From DASRHY01 sp035650275 (GTDB taxonomy: Bacteria; Actinomycetota; Actinomycetes; Propionibacteriales; Kribbellaceae), in NCBI GenBank assembly GCA_035650275.1, contig DASRHY010000145.1, positions 1 through 64,000 of the forward strand: DNA of 64,000 nucleotides. The letters are read 5' to 3'. Shown here piece after piece: positions 9,658-17,801 of the stretch (positions within the stretch are counted from its first letter, which is position 1; the number at the start of each line of letters is the position of its first letter). Both the position numbers and the translations under genes were made by a program. Below the pieces are notes generated by a model, which made no database searches, was not told where the DNA came from, and saw only the letters and a program-made list of their open reading frames with translations.

Positions 9658-10933
9658 GGGGTACGACGCGGTCGACGTGATCCGCGCGAAGCGGGATCGC
9701 GGCGCGCTCACCGACGGCCAGATCGACTGGGTGATCGACGCGTACACGCGGGGCGTGGTCGCGGACGAGCAGATGTCCGCGCTGGCGATGGCGATCCTGC
9801 TGAACGGGATGAACCGCCGCGAGATCTCGCGCTGGACCGCGGCGATGATCGCGTCCGGCGAGCGGATGGACTTCGGCAGGCTGTCCCGGCCGACCGCGGA
9901 CAAGCACTCCACCGGTGGTGTCGGGGACAAGATCACGCTGCCGCTGGCCCCGCTGGTCGCGGCCTGCGGGGTCGCCGTACCGCAGCTGTCCGGGCGCGGG
10001 CTCGGCCACACGGGCGGCACCCTGGACAAGCTGGAGTCGATCCCGGGCTGGCGGGCCGCGCTGTCCAACGACGAGCTGCTGCGCCAGCTCGAGGACGTCG
10101 GCGCCGTGGTCTGCGCGGCCGGTGACGGGCTGGCGCCCGCGGACAAGAAGCTCTACGCGCTGCGCGACGTGACCGGGACGGTCGAGGCGATCCCGCTGAT
10201 CGCGTCCTCGATCATGAGCAAGAAGATCGCCGAGGGTACCGGCGCGCTGGTGCTGGACGTGAAGGTCGGCACCGGCGCATTCATGAAGTCGGTGGACGAC
10301 GCCCGCGAGCTGGCCGAGACGATGGTTGCCCTCGGCACCGATGCCGGGGTGCGCACGGTCGCGCTGCTGACCGGCATGTCGACCCCGCTCGGGCTGACGG
10401 CGGGCAACGCGCTCGAGGTCCGCGAGTCGGTCGAGGTGCTCGCGGGTGGTGGCCCGGCCGATGTGGTCGAGCTGACGCTGGCGCTGGCCCGGGAGATGCT
10501 GGCCGCCGCGGGGGCCGATGACGTCGACCCGGCGGACAAGCTGCGGGACGGCTCGGCGATGGACGTCTGGAAGCGGATGATCGCGGCGCAGGACGGCGAC
10601 CCCGACGCCGAGCTGCCGGTCGCGCCGGAGACGCACGACGTGGTCGCGGACGCCGACGGCGTACTGACCAGGCTCGACGCCCTGGCGGTCGGTGTCGCCG
10701 CCTGGCGGCTCGGCGCCGGACGCGCCCGCAAGGAGGACCCGGTCTCACCGGTCGCCGGCGTCCAGCTGCATGCCAAGCCCGGCGACCCGGTCAGGTCCGG
10801 CCAGCCGCTGATGACCTTGCACGCCGATGACGCATCCCGCTTCGACCGCGCCCTGGAGGCCCTCGCCGGCGCCACCGCGATCGGCGGGACGCACGCGCCG
10901 TCGGACCTGGTGATCGACCGCATCGCCATGTGA
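9650..10933 (+). CDS. deoA: thymidine phosphorylase
   Basis: A 427-residue nucleoside phosphorylase family 2 enzyme splitting thymidine (or deoxyuridine) with phosphate into base and deoxyribose-1-phosphate. The phosphate-binding signature KHSTGGVGDK and the neighbouring SGRGLGHTGGTLDKLE are intact, as are the C-terminal alpha/beta lobe and the barrel-sandwich domain ending in HAPSDLVIDRIAM. The ATG at 9650 lies inside the end of cdd. Pyrimidine nucleoside phosphorylase active on uridine as well is an alternative. Its product can be handled by the mutase and aldolase genes at 32-36 kb. Confidence 0.93.
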   Translation: MTEGYDAVDVIRAKRDRGALTDGQIDWVIDAYTRGVVADEQMSALAMAILLNGMNRREISRWTAAMIASGERMDFGRLSRPTADKHSTGGVGDKITLPLAPLVAACGVAVPQLSGRGLGHTGGTLDKLESIPGWRAALSNDELLRQLEDVGAVVCAAGDGLAPADKKLYALRDVTGTVEAIPLIASSIMSKKIAEGTGALVLDVKVGTGAFMKSVDDARELAETMVALGTDAGVRTVALLTGMSTPLGLTAGNALEVRESVEVLAGGGPADVVELTLALAREMLAAAGADDVDPADKLRDGSAMDVWKRMIAAQDGDPDAELPVAPETHDVVADADGVLTRLDALAVGVAAWRLGAGRARKEDPVSPVAGVQLHAKPGDPVRSGQPLMTLHADDASRFDRALEALAGATAIGGTHAPSDLVIDRIAM

Positions 10934-11023
10934 AACCGGGACGAAGCCGTCCTGCCGCCGGCGCTGGTCTACCCGATCGAGCACACGCACCCACCCGCCG
11001 CCCATGACTACCCCCTCCCCGGC

Positions 11024-11126
11024 GATCATCGGCCGGTTCGCGACAACCTGTGGATGACGCCGGCGTCTGACCGGCGGTGGTCAGCCGACCGGTTGTCCAC
11101 AGGTCGTCGCGAACCGGCCGATGATC
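11024..11126. repeat. large inverted repeat between convergent genes
   Basis: Arms 11024-11054 and 11096-11126 match as reverse complements at 30 of 31 positions. The 41-base interior contains two smaller palindromes, GACGCCGGCGTC (11056-11067) and CTGACC...GGTCAG. The right arm overlaps TTGTCCACA (11093-11101), identical to the preferred actinobacterial DnaA box. The element lies between the convergent deoA and ABC ATPase genes and probably serves as a two-way terminator, though the arms are far longer than needed. Confidence 0.8.
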
Positions 11127-11141
11127 CCCGGGTTACCGGGG

Positions 11142-12101
11142 TTACGGGGGTTGCCGGGCCAGGGCGTAGTGGCAGGCGACGTTGGGGTCGGGGGAGGCGG
11201 GGAGGATCGTCAGGGGTTCGGTGCGGCAGCGGGTGGCGACCTCGTCGGCGGCGCCAGAGGCGAGCGTCTGGCAGCGCGGGTGGAAGCGGCAGCCGCCGGG
11301 GATCCGGGTCGGGTCCGGCGGCTCGCCGGACAGCACCACCCGCTCGGGCGACTCGGGCAGCACCGAGAGCAACGCCTGGGTGTACGGGTGCCGCGGCGCG
11401 GTCAGCACCTGCTCGACGGTGCCGGACTCGACGATCCGGCCGAGGTACATCACCGCGACCCGGTCCGCGATGTTCCAGGCCAGCCCGAGGTCGTGCGTCA
11501 CCACCAGTGCGGACAGGCCGAGGTCGTCGCGCAGCCGGAGCAGCAGCGCCAGGATCTCGCCGCGCACCGACGCGTCCAGCGATGCCACCGGCTCGTCGCC
11601 CACCAGCACCTTCGGGTCCAGTGCCAGCGCACCGGCGATGACCACCCGCTGCCGCTGACCGCCGGACAGCTCGTGCGGGTAGCGCAGGAAGAATCGTTCC
11701 GGCGGCCGCAGGCCGGCCCGGGCCAGCGCATCCGCGACCACCCGCTCCTCGTCCGGCAGGCCGTGGATCCGCGGGCCCTCGGCGACCGCTTCGTACACGG
11801 TGTGCCGCGGGTTCAGCGACCCGGTCGGGTCCTGCAGCACCAGCTGAACCTCCCGGCGGTATCCCTTCAGGTCCCGGGCCCGGTAGCTCATCGGCTTCCC
11901 GTCGTACAGCACCGTCCCGGCGGTCGGCCGCTCCAGGCCGAGCAGGGTGCGCGCCAGCGTGGTCTTGCCGCAGCCGGACTCACCGACCAGCGCGACGATC
12001 TCGCCCGCGCCGACCGCGAGGTTCACGCCGTCGACGGCACGCGCCCGCCGGCCGCGGGAGGCGAACTCGACCCGCAGGTCACGCGCTTCGAGCAGGCTCA
12101 T
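11142..12101 (-). CDS. oligopeptide-type ABC transporter ATPase (DppF-like)
   Basis: A 319-residue ATP-binding subunit. Walker A is GESGCGKTT, the signature is LSGGQRQRV, Walker B leads into VGDEPVASLD, and the switch His is in VVTHDLGL. The C-terminal extension with RFHPRCQT and a later VACHYA is the oligopeptide/dipeptide-specific Cys-containing module. It is the last gene of a five-gene operon transcribed leftward, with a four-base overlap to its partner ATPase. Substrates of this family include peptides, nickel chelates and oligosaccharides; nothing here decides. Confidence 0.9.
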   Translation of the reverse strand: MSLLEARDLRVEFASRGRRARAVDGVNLAVGAGEIVALVGESGCGKTTLARTLLGLERPTAGTVLYDGKPMSYRARDLKGYRREVQLVLQDPTGSLNPRHTVYEAVAEGPRIHGLPDEERVVADALARAGLRPPERFFLRYPHELSGGQRQRVVIAGALALDPKVLVGDEPVASLDASVRGEILALLLRLRDDLGLSALVVTHDLGLAWNIADRVAVMYLGRIVESGTVEQVLTAPRHPYTQALLSVLPESPERVVLSGEPPDPTRIPGGCRFHPRCQTLASGAADEVATRCRTEPLTILPASPDPNVACHYALARQPP

Positions 12102-13078
12102 CGGGTCGTCTCCTCAGCGGGCACACCGACATGCACGCAGGCAGCGGTACGACGCTCGCCAGCCGGCCGGAGCAGTACGTCCTCGGTGGCGCACTCGTCG
12201 ACCGCCACCGGGCAGCGGGGCTGGAACGCGCACCCCGGGGGCAGGTCCATCGGGTCCGGCGGGTCGCCGCCCAGGCCGCGCGGCGCGCGCCGGGAGGCGG
12301 GGTCGCCGACGGTCGGGAAGGCCGCTGCCAGCGCCCGGCTGTACGGGTGGGCGGCGTCGTGGAACACGTCGTACGACGGCCCGGCCTCGACCACCCGGCC
12401 GGCGTACATCACGGCCAGCCGGTCGCACACGTCGGCCAGCACCGAGAGGTCGTGCGAGATCATCAGCAGAGCGATGTCCTGCGCCGCGACCAGGTCCCGG
12501 ATCAGGGTCAGCACCTGGGCTTGGACCATCACGTCCAGCGCGGTGGTCGGCTCGTCCGCGACGATCAGCCGTGGCGAGCACGCCAGCGCCATCGCGATCA
12601 TCACCCGCTGCCGCTGGCCGCCGGACAGCTCGTGCGGGTAGCTGCGTGCCCGCCAGGCCGGCAGCCCGACCTGCGAGAGCAGCTCGGTGACCCGGCTACG
12701 GGCCTTGTCCGACGTCGCCAGCCCGTGCACCAGCAGCGGCTCGGCGACCTGGTCGCCGATCCGCTGGACCGGGTTCAGCCCGTGCTGCGCGCCCTGGAAC
12801 ACGATCGACGCCTCGGCCCAGCGCACCGCCCGGAGCCGGCCCCACTTCATGGCCAGTACGTCCTCGCCGTCGAGCATGATCCGGCCGGTCACCTGCGCGT
12901 CCCGGGGGAGCAGCCTCAGCAGCGACATCGCCAGGGTCGACTTGCCGGACCCGGACTCGCCGACCACGCCGAGCGCCTCGCCGGCCGCCAGCGACAGGGA
13001 CACGCCACGGACGGCGGGCACGTCGCCGTCGGCGATCCGGTAGGTCACCGACACGTCGTCCAGCTCGAGCAGGCTCAT
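12098..13078 (-). CDS. oligopeptide-type ABC transporter ATPase (DppD-like)
   Basis: A 326-residue partner ATPase. Walker A GESGSGKST, signature LSGGQRQRV, Walker B region VADEPTTALD and SHDLSVLADVCD are complete, and the C-terminal oligopeptide module contains GCAFQPRCPVAVDEC. The ATG at 13078 overlaps the upstream permease stop (ATGA). The frame stays open upstream, but that part is antisense to the permease gene and is not used. With the DppF-like protein it should form the heterodimeric motor. Confidence 0.9.
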   Translation of the reverse strand: MSLLELDDVSVTYRIADGDVPAVRGVSLSLAAGEALGVVGESGSGKSTLAMSLLRLLPRDAQVTGRIMLDGEDVLAMKWGRLRAVRWAEASIVFQGAQHGLNPVQRIGDQVAEPLLVHGLATSDKARSRVTELLSQVGLPAWRARSYPHELSGGQRQRVMIAMALACSPRLIVADEPTTALDVMVQAQVLTLIRDLVAAQDIALLMISHDLSVLADVCDRLAVMYAGRVVEAGPSYDVFHDAAHPYSRALAAAFPTVGDPASRRAPRGLGGDPPDPMDLPPGCAFQPRCPVAVDECATEDVLLRPAGERRTAACVHVGVPAEETTR

Positions 13079-13959
13079 GCCGCCGCCCTCCGCAGTCGCG
13101 GGTTCAGGACCTTCTCCAGCGCCCGGCCGCAGAGCGTGAAAGCCATCACGACTGTGACGATGCACAGGCCCGGGACCAGGATGTACCACCAGGCCCCGGA
13201 GGTGGCCGCCCCCCAGTCGTACGACGCGCGCAGCATCGTGCCCCAGGACGTCTTGTTCGCACTCACGCCGAGGAAGGCGAGCGTCGACTCGGTGACGATC
13301 GCGCTGGCCACCTCCAGCGTGGTGCTTGCCAGCAGCAACGGTGCGACGTTCGGCAGCACGTGCCGGGTGGTGATGTGCCAGTGCCCCGCGCCGAGCGCGG
13401 TTGAGCGCTCGATGTACGGCCGGGCCTCGACGGCCAGTGTCTGGGCCCGGATCAGCCGGGCGGTGGACGCCCACGAGGTGACGCCGATCGCGATGATGAT
13501 CGTCCAGGTGCTGCCACCGAGGATGGCCGCCAGCACCAGCGCGGTCACCAGCGACGGCAGTACCAGGAACCAGTCGGTGATCCGCATCAGGACCGCACCG
13601 AGCCAGCCGCGGAAGTGCCCGGCGGAGATCCCGAACACGGTGCCGATCACCATGCTCAGCAGCGCGGCCAGGAACCCGATCAGCAGCGAGGTCCGCGCAC
13701 CCCACCAGATCATCAGCAGGATCGACCGGCCGGACTCGTCGGTGCCGAGCGGGTCGTCCAGGCTCGGCGGGGCGAGCCGTTCACCGGTCCCGTTCACCAC
13801 GCTCGTGACGCTCTCGTCGATGAACAGCGGCGCGGTCACGGCCATCCCGACCGCGACGACCAGCACGACCAGGCCGGCCATCCCCGCCTTCTCGGCCCGG
13901 TACGCCGCCCAGAACCGCCCGAACGCCCTGCGCCGCCGCGTCCACGCCACGCTGTTCAT
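13075..13959 (-). CDS. oligopeptide-type ABC permease (DppC-like)
   Basis: A 294-residue inner-membrane permease. It begins with a cytoplasmic basic stretch (TRRRRAFGRFWAAY), then one membrane helix, a periplasmic segment containing NGTGERLAPPSLDDPLGTDE (typical of DppC N-termini) and five further helices. The coupling motif is around EARPYIERSTALGAGHWHI. It overlaps both neighbours by four bases. Confidence 0.9.
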   Translation of the reverse strand: MNSVAWTRRRRAFGRFWAAYRAEKAGMAGLVVLVVAVGMAVTAPLFIDESVTSVVNGTGERLAPPSLDDPLGTDESGRSILLMIWWGARTSLLIGFLAALLSMVIGTVFGISAGHFRGWLGAVLMRITDWFLVLPSLVTALVLAAILGGSTWTIIIAIGVTSWASTARLIRAQTLAVEARPYIERSTALGAGHWHITTRHVLPNVAPLLLASTTLEVASAIVTESTLAFLGVSANKTSWGTMLRASYDWGAATSGAWWYILVPGLCIVTVVMAFTLCGRALEKVLNPRLRRAAA

Positions 13960-14996
13960 GCCGACCTCACCCGTGGGTCGAGCACGTGGTAGACCACGTC
14001 GGCCAGTGTGTTCATCAGGATCACCGAGACCGCGATCAGCATGAACGTGCCCTGCATCAGCGTGAAGTCGGGCACCCGGATGGCCTCGTAGAACAGCTGC
14101 CCGAGCCCGGGCCAGCTGAAGATCGCCTCGACGGTCACCGCGCCGCCGACCACGAACCCGATCCGCATGAACACCAGCGTCACAGTCGGCAGCATCGCGT
14201 TCGGCACCGCGTGCTTGCGCCGTACCTCGTCGTCGCGCAGGCCCTTCGCCCGGGCGGTGGTCACGTAGTCCTGGCCGATCTCGTCGAGCAGCGACGACCG
14301 CATCACCAGCAGGTATTGGGCGTAGATGACGCCGACCATGGTCAGGCAGGGCAGCACCATGTGCTTGGCCACGTCCAGGATGTAGCCGATGCCCTCCGGT
14401 GCGTCCACGCTCTCGATTCCGCGGGTCGGGAAGACACCCGGGATCGGCCCGATGCCGGCCGCGAACACCATCAGCAGCAGCAGGCCCAGCCAGAACGTCG
14501 GCACCGACCAGAGCACCAGCGACGCCCCGGTGGAGAGCTTGTCGAACCGGCTGCCGTGCTTCCAGCCAGCGCGGGAGCCCTGCCAGATGCCCAGGCTGAC
14601 GGCCATCACCAGCGCGGTGCCGGCGAGCAGCAGGGTCGCCCCGAACCGCTCATTGATCAGGTCCGAGACCGGCCGCTTGTACTCGTAGGAGATGCCGAGG
14701 TCGAAGCGCAGCGTGTCCTGCACGAACTGCAGGAACTGCTCCGCGACCGGCTTGTCCAGCCCGAGCCGGCGGCGCTCCAGGTCGAGCTGCTCCGGGGTCA
14801 TGTTGCGGCCCTGGGCCAGCGCCCGGACCGGGTCGCCGGGCAGCATCCGGAACGCGAAGAACGTCCCGACGATCACCATCGCGATGCTGAGCATCGCCCC
14901 GCCCGCCTTCGACAACGCGTATCGCAGCGTGCCGTAGCGAGCGGGGCCCCGGTCGTCGGGGCCGACCAGCTCGACCGGCTCGACGAGATCGGTCAC
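13956..14996 (-). CDS. oligopeptide-type ABC permease (DppB-like)
   Basis: A 346-residue permease with six predicted helices. Typical DppB features are FAFRMLPGDPVRAL after the first helix, the coupling stretch DYVTTARAKGLRDDEV, and EAIFSWPGLGQLFYEA in the last third. The start codon is within the last codons of the binding-protein gene and the stop overlaps the DppC-like start. The ~25-residue hydrophilic N-terminal extension before the first helix is slightly longer than average. Confidence 0.9.
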   Translation of the reverse strand: MTDLVEPVELVGPDDRGPARYGTLRYALSKAGGAMLSIAMVIVGTFFAFRMLPGDPVRALAQGRNMTPEQLDLERRRLGLDKPVAEQFLQFVQDTLRFDLGISYEYKRPVSDLINERFGATLLLAGTALVMAVSLGIWQGSRAGWKHGSRFDKLSTGASLVLWSVPTFWLGLLLLMVFAAGIGPIPGVFPTRGIESVDAPEGIGYILDVAKHMVLPCLTMVGVIYAQYLLVMRSSLLDEIGQDYVTTARAKGLRDDEVRRKHAVPNAMLPTVTLVFMRIGFVVGGAVTVEAIFSWPGLGQLFYEAIRVPDFTLMQGTFMLIAVSVILMNTLADVVYHVLDPRVRSA

Positions 14997-16807
14997 TCGC
15001 GGTCGTCCGCCGTGCCCTTGCGCCGGCGCGCGAACAGCAGTCCGGCGAGACCGATCACCACGACACCGCCGACGCTGCCGGCGATCACGCCCGCGTTGGA
15101 GCCGCTGTCGGCGTTCTCCTCGTCGCCGGTCACGGCTTCGATGGTGTAGAAGGGCCAGTAGCTGCTGCCGCCGTACAGGATGCCGTTGTCCTCCGGGATC
15201 GGGGTGATCTTGGCGATCCTGTCCTTGCGGTAGCCCTCCAGGTCGTTCGGGTAGTAAAGCGCGATGACCGGCGCGTCGGTGTAGAGCCGTTCCTGCATCT
15301 GCTTGAGGATGTCGGCGCGCTTCGGCCGGTCGAGCTCCTTCTGCTGGTCCTTGTACAGCTGCTCGAACGTCGGGTCGCAGTAGAACGACTCGGTGCCGCC
15401 GCCCTCACCGGACGGGGTCGGCCGCCGGCTGCACAGGTGCGTGGCCATCACCTCTTCGGGGTCGGGGTTGACCGACCAGCCGCTGATCGCGATGTCGAAC
15501 AGGCCGGTGGTGCCGGTCTCTTCGGTGAACTTGCTGGAGTCCAGCCGCTTGGTGGTCAGCGTGATGCCGATCTCCTTGAACCACCCGGTCAGGTACTCGG
15601 CGAGCTTGTCCTCGATCGGGGCGTCGGTGTGGATGCTGAACCGGAGCTGCAGCTTGCGCGACCCGTCCGGCATCGTGCGGACTCCGTCCGGGCCCTTCTT
15701 GTAGCCGGCGTCGTCGAGGATCTTGTTCGCCTTGGCGGGGTCGTACGAGACCAGCGTGGCACCGCTCGCCTCCCAGAAGAAGTCCTTGTACATCGGCGGC
15801 ACGATCGAGCCGTTGGCCGGCTTGGCCAGACCGTTCTGCACCTCGTCGACCAGCTTCTGCTTGTCGATCGCGGTGTGCAGCGCCTGCCGCACTCGCGGAT
15901 CCCTCAGCGCCGGGTGGCCGTCGCCGACCGGTTTGTTGTCCGTGGTGGTCGCGCCGTGGTTGATCTGCAGGTACGACGAGCGCCGGCCCTGGTTGTCCCA
16001 CTGGACGATGTTGTCGTCGCCCTTGAGCGCCTCGAAGTCCGGCGGGGCCAGCCGGCCGATCAGGTCGATGTCGCCCTTCTTCAGCCCGACGATCGCGGCC
16101 GCCGGGTTGTCGTAGAACACGACCTGCAGCTCGTCGATCTTGGGGCCCCCGCGCCAGTAGTTCGGGTTCGCCTCGAGCTTCACGTACTGGTCCTTCTTGT
16201 GCTCGACCGCGATGTACGGACCGCTGGTGACCGCCGGGTACGACTCCGCCTCGAACTTACCGATGTCGGTGACCTTCTCCCAGACATGCTTCGGCATGAT
16301 CGGGACCGGGTTCTCCAGCATCGAGGCCTGCGGCGTCTTGAGCTTGATCGTCAGGTCCTGGCCGCTCGCGGTGACGCTCGCGAAGTTCTCCACCGCCGGG
16401 CCGTTCGCGGTCTTCGCGCCGTCGTCGGTCATCATCTTGTTGAACGTCCAGGCGGCGTCGTCGGCCGTGATCGGCTGGCCGTCGGACCACTTGGCCTCGC
16501 GGATTCTGAACGTCCAGGTCAGCCCGTCTGGCGAGGTGGTCCAGGACTCGGCCAGGTCGGGGCTCGGCTGCAGCGTCTTGGAGTCGGTCACCGTGAGATA
16601 GCCGTACATCCAGCGGTGGATCGCTGTGGACACCAGCCGGACGGCGAGAAACGGGTTCATCGAGTCCATCGACTGGGTGGCCCCGATCCGGATCACCTTC
16701 CGTTCCGGGGCGTCCTCGGCGGCCGCTTGGCCGGGAGCGGCGAGCAGCAGCGCCGCCGCCAGGGCGGCAAGGCTCGCGATCCCCTTCCTGATCGAACGAC
16801 GTCTCAT
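14993..16807 (-). CDS. family 5 extracellular solute-binding protein with C-terminal membrane anchor
   Basis: A 604-residue receptor for the operon's ABC importer. The ATG at 16807 has GAGGGGA upstream and opens a Sec signal peptide (MRRRSIRKGIASLAALAAAL...) likely cut after GQAAA. There is no lipobox Cys, unlike most Gram-positive SBPs. Family 5 motifs such as SWTTSPDGLTWTFRIREAKW and DPRVRQALHTAIDK are present. The last ~40 residues are a Gly/Ser linker, one hydrophobic helix (VIAGSVGGVVVIGLAGLLFA) and RRRKG, so the receptor seems held by a C-terminal helix rather than by lipid. First gene of the operon. Confidence 0.9.
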   Translation of the reverse strand: MRRRSIRKGIASLAALAAALLLAAPGQAAAEDAPERKVIRIGATQSMDSMNPFLAVRLVSTAIHRWMYGYLTVTDSKTLQPSPDLAESWTTSPDGLTWTFRIREAKWSDGQPITADDAAWTFNKMMTDDGAKTANGPAVENFASVTASGQDLTIKLKTPQASMLENPVPIMPKHVWEKVTDIGKFEAESYPAVTSGPYIAVEHKKDQYVKLEANPNYWRGGPKIDELQVVFYDNPAAAIVGLKKGDIDLIGRLAPPDFEALKGDDNIVQWDNQGRRSSYLQINHGATTTDNKPVGDGHPALRDPRVRQALHTAIDKQKLVDEVQNGLAKPANGSIVPPMYKDFFWEASGATLVSYDPAKANKILDDAGYKKGPDGVRTMPDGSRKLQLRFSIHTDAPIEDKLAEYLTGWFKEIGITLTTKRLDSSKFTEETGTTGLFDIAISGWSVNPDPEEVMATHLCSRRPTPSGEGGGTESFYCDPTFEQLYKDQQKELDRPKRADILKQMQERLYTDAPVIALYYPNDLEGYRKDRIAKITPIPEDNGILYGGSSYWPFYTIEAVTGDEENADSGSNAGVIAGSVGGVVVIGLAGLLFARRRKGTADDRE

Positions 16808-16888
16808 CGGACGGCTCCCCTCGAGTCGGGTACGAGCTCGGTTGCAACTGGCTGGCGTAGGAGAAAGCCACACCATCCGGTGGTTTCG

Positions 16889-16894
16889 TGTCAA
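16889..16894 (-). promoter_or_regulatory. candidate -35 element of the SBP/ABC operon
   Basis: On the reverse strand TTGACA is a perfect -35 consensus about 80 bases before the binding-protein start. No clear -10 lies 17-18 bases on; that spacer contains ACCATCCGGTGGT on the forward strand, a small inverted repeat that could be an operator. Confidence 0.35.
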
Positions 16895-16949
16895 CAATTT
16901 ACGAAGAATCGTTCCTCAACCGCATCCACGACTCCGGATCAGTTGGGGA

Positions 16950-16980
16950 GGTATACCCACCTGGCATACTCTGAGGTATG
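16950..16980 (+). promoter_or_regulatory. toxin-antitoxin promoter/operator
   Basis: GGTATACC (16950-16957) is a perfect palindrome, and CATAC-N6-GTATG (16965-16980) is an inverted repeat whose right half includes the antitoxin ATG. TACTCT (16967-16972) fits a TANNNT -10 box five bases before that ATG, so the transcript is probably leaderless. Operator overlap with promoter and start codon suits antitoxin autorepression. Confidence 0.5.
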
Positions 16981-17217
16981 GCGACAACGACTATCAAGGT
17001 GGACACCCGCTTGCGGGACCGGATTGTCGAGATCTCGCAGGACTTCGGCGCCGGCAGCATCGCCGAGACCCTGGAGCGGTTGATCGACGAGCACGAGGCA
17101 CACGCGGCCGTCGCGGCATACGAGGCGCTGCGGGCCGATCCCGACGAGTGGGCCGACTACCGCAACGAGCTGTCCGAGTGGAACGCGGTCACGGCCGATG
17201 GTCTGCGGTCGCGGTGA
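16978..17217 (+). CDS. MazE-like antitoxin
   Basis: A 79-residue protein whose N-terminus (TTIKVDTRLRDRIVEIS) fits the DNA-binding strand and helix of a ribbon-helix-helix/MazE-type repressor, followed by SIAETLERLIDEHE. The acidic, Trp-containing tail (PDEWADYRNELSEWNA) is the expected toxin-neutralising segment. It is followed immediately by the toxin gene. Autoregulation is likely from the operator at its start. Assignment rests on size, layout and partner. Confidence 0.8.
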   Translation: MATTTIKVDTRLRDRIVEISQDFGAGSIAETLERLIDEHEAHAAVAAYEALRADPDEWADYRNELSEWNAVTADGLRSR

Positions 17218-17227
17218 GCGGCAGCTC

Positions 17228-17572
17228 GTGAGCAAGGTCGCGCCCTGGCAGGTCTGGCTGCTCGACCTGAGCGACCCCGTCGGCAGTGAGCAGGCCGGTC
17301 GCCGCCCGGCCGTGATCGTCGCCTCGGAGCTGCACTGCAGGTTCCCGATCGGCATGACACTCGTCGTGCCGCTGACAACCCGCAGCCGCAGGCTGCCGCA
17401 CCATGTTCCGGTGCGCTCCGCCGAGTCGGGTCTGCCTACGGACAGCTACGCGCGGACCGAGGACGTCCGGGCCGTGTCGACCGACCGGCTGGTCGGCGAC
17501 GCACCACTCGGCACGTTGTCGGCCGACGAGCAGCGAGAGCTACGACGCTGGCTCCGCCGCATGCTCGTCTGA
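17228..17572 (+). CDS. MazF/PemK-family endoribonuclease toxin
   Basis: A 114-residue toxin with the MazF fold: WQVWLLDLSDPVGSEQAGRRP, then VIVASELHCRF, then VVPLTT and a C-terminal helix. These match the strands and catalytic Arg/Thr-Ser region of mRNA interferases. I prefer the GTG at 17228, which starts just before the first strand. An ATG at 17198 would add ten residues (MVCGRGERQL) and overlap the antitoxin by 20 bases. The TGA stop at 17570-17572 is the first codon of a long inverted repeat, which is unusual. Confidence 0.85.
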   Translation: MSKVAPWQVWLLDLSDPVGSEQAGRRPAVIVASELHCRFPIGMTLVVPLTTRSRRLPHHVPVRSAESGLPTDSYARTEDVRAVSTDRLVGDAPLGTLSADEQRELRRWLRRMLV

Positions 17573-17801
17573 CCCCTCCTACTACCGTTCATCGGGCCCT
17601 TGTGACCAGGCGTGTCGTCGTTCATCGGGCCCTTGTAGCCATCCGTCCTGGCACGGGTATGACTGGCACTGGTCTTCCCGGTGGACCCGAGGCCGGCGCC
17701 CTCGGACGGCGTTGCGTAGCCGACCTGGCTGGTCACAACGGCCCGATGAGTGACGACACGCCTGGTCACAAGGGCCCGATGAACGGTAGTAGGAGGGGTC
17801 A
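17570..17801. repeat. 72-base-arm inverted repeat linking two stop codons; 33-base periodic units
   Basis: Arm 17570-17641 and arm 17730-17801 are reverse complements at 67 of 72 positions, the first 50 without a mismatch. Each arm starts exactly at a TGA: that of the toxin gene on the left and of gnd on the right. Within each arm a 22-base motif (GTTCATCGGGCCCTTGTGAC and variants) recurs with a period of 33 bases, separated by CAGGCGTGTCGTC. The 88-base interior holds the hairpin CCGAGG...CCTCGG (17687-17704). The core GGCGTGTCG also occurs in the array at 44470. Confidence 0.85.

Noticed and set aside
11024..11126. Possible replication origin because of a DnaA-box match
   Set aside because: Only one exact box is present, with no AT-rich region and no dnaA/dnaN/gyrB neighbourhood.
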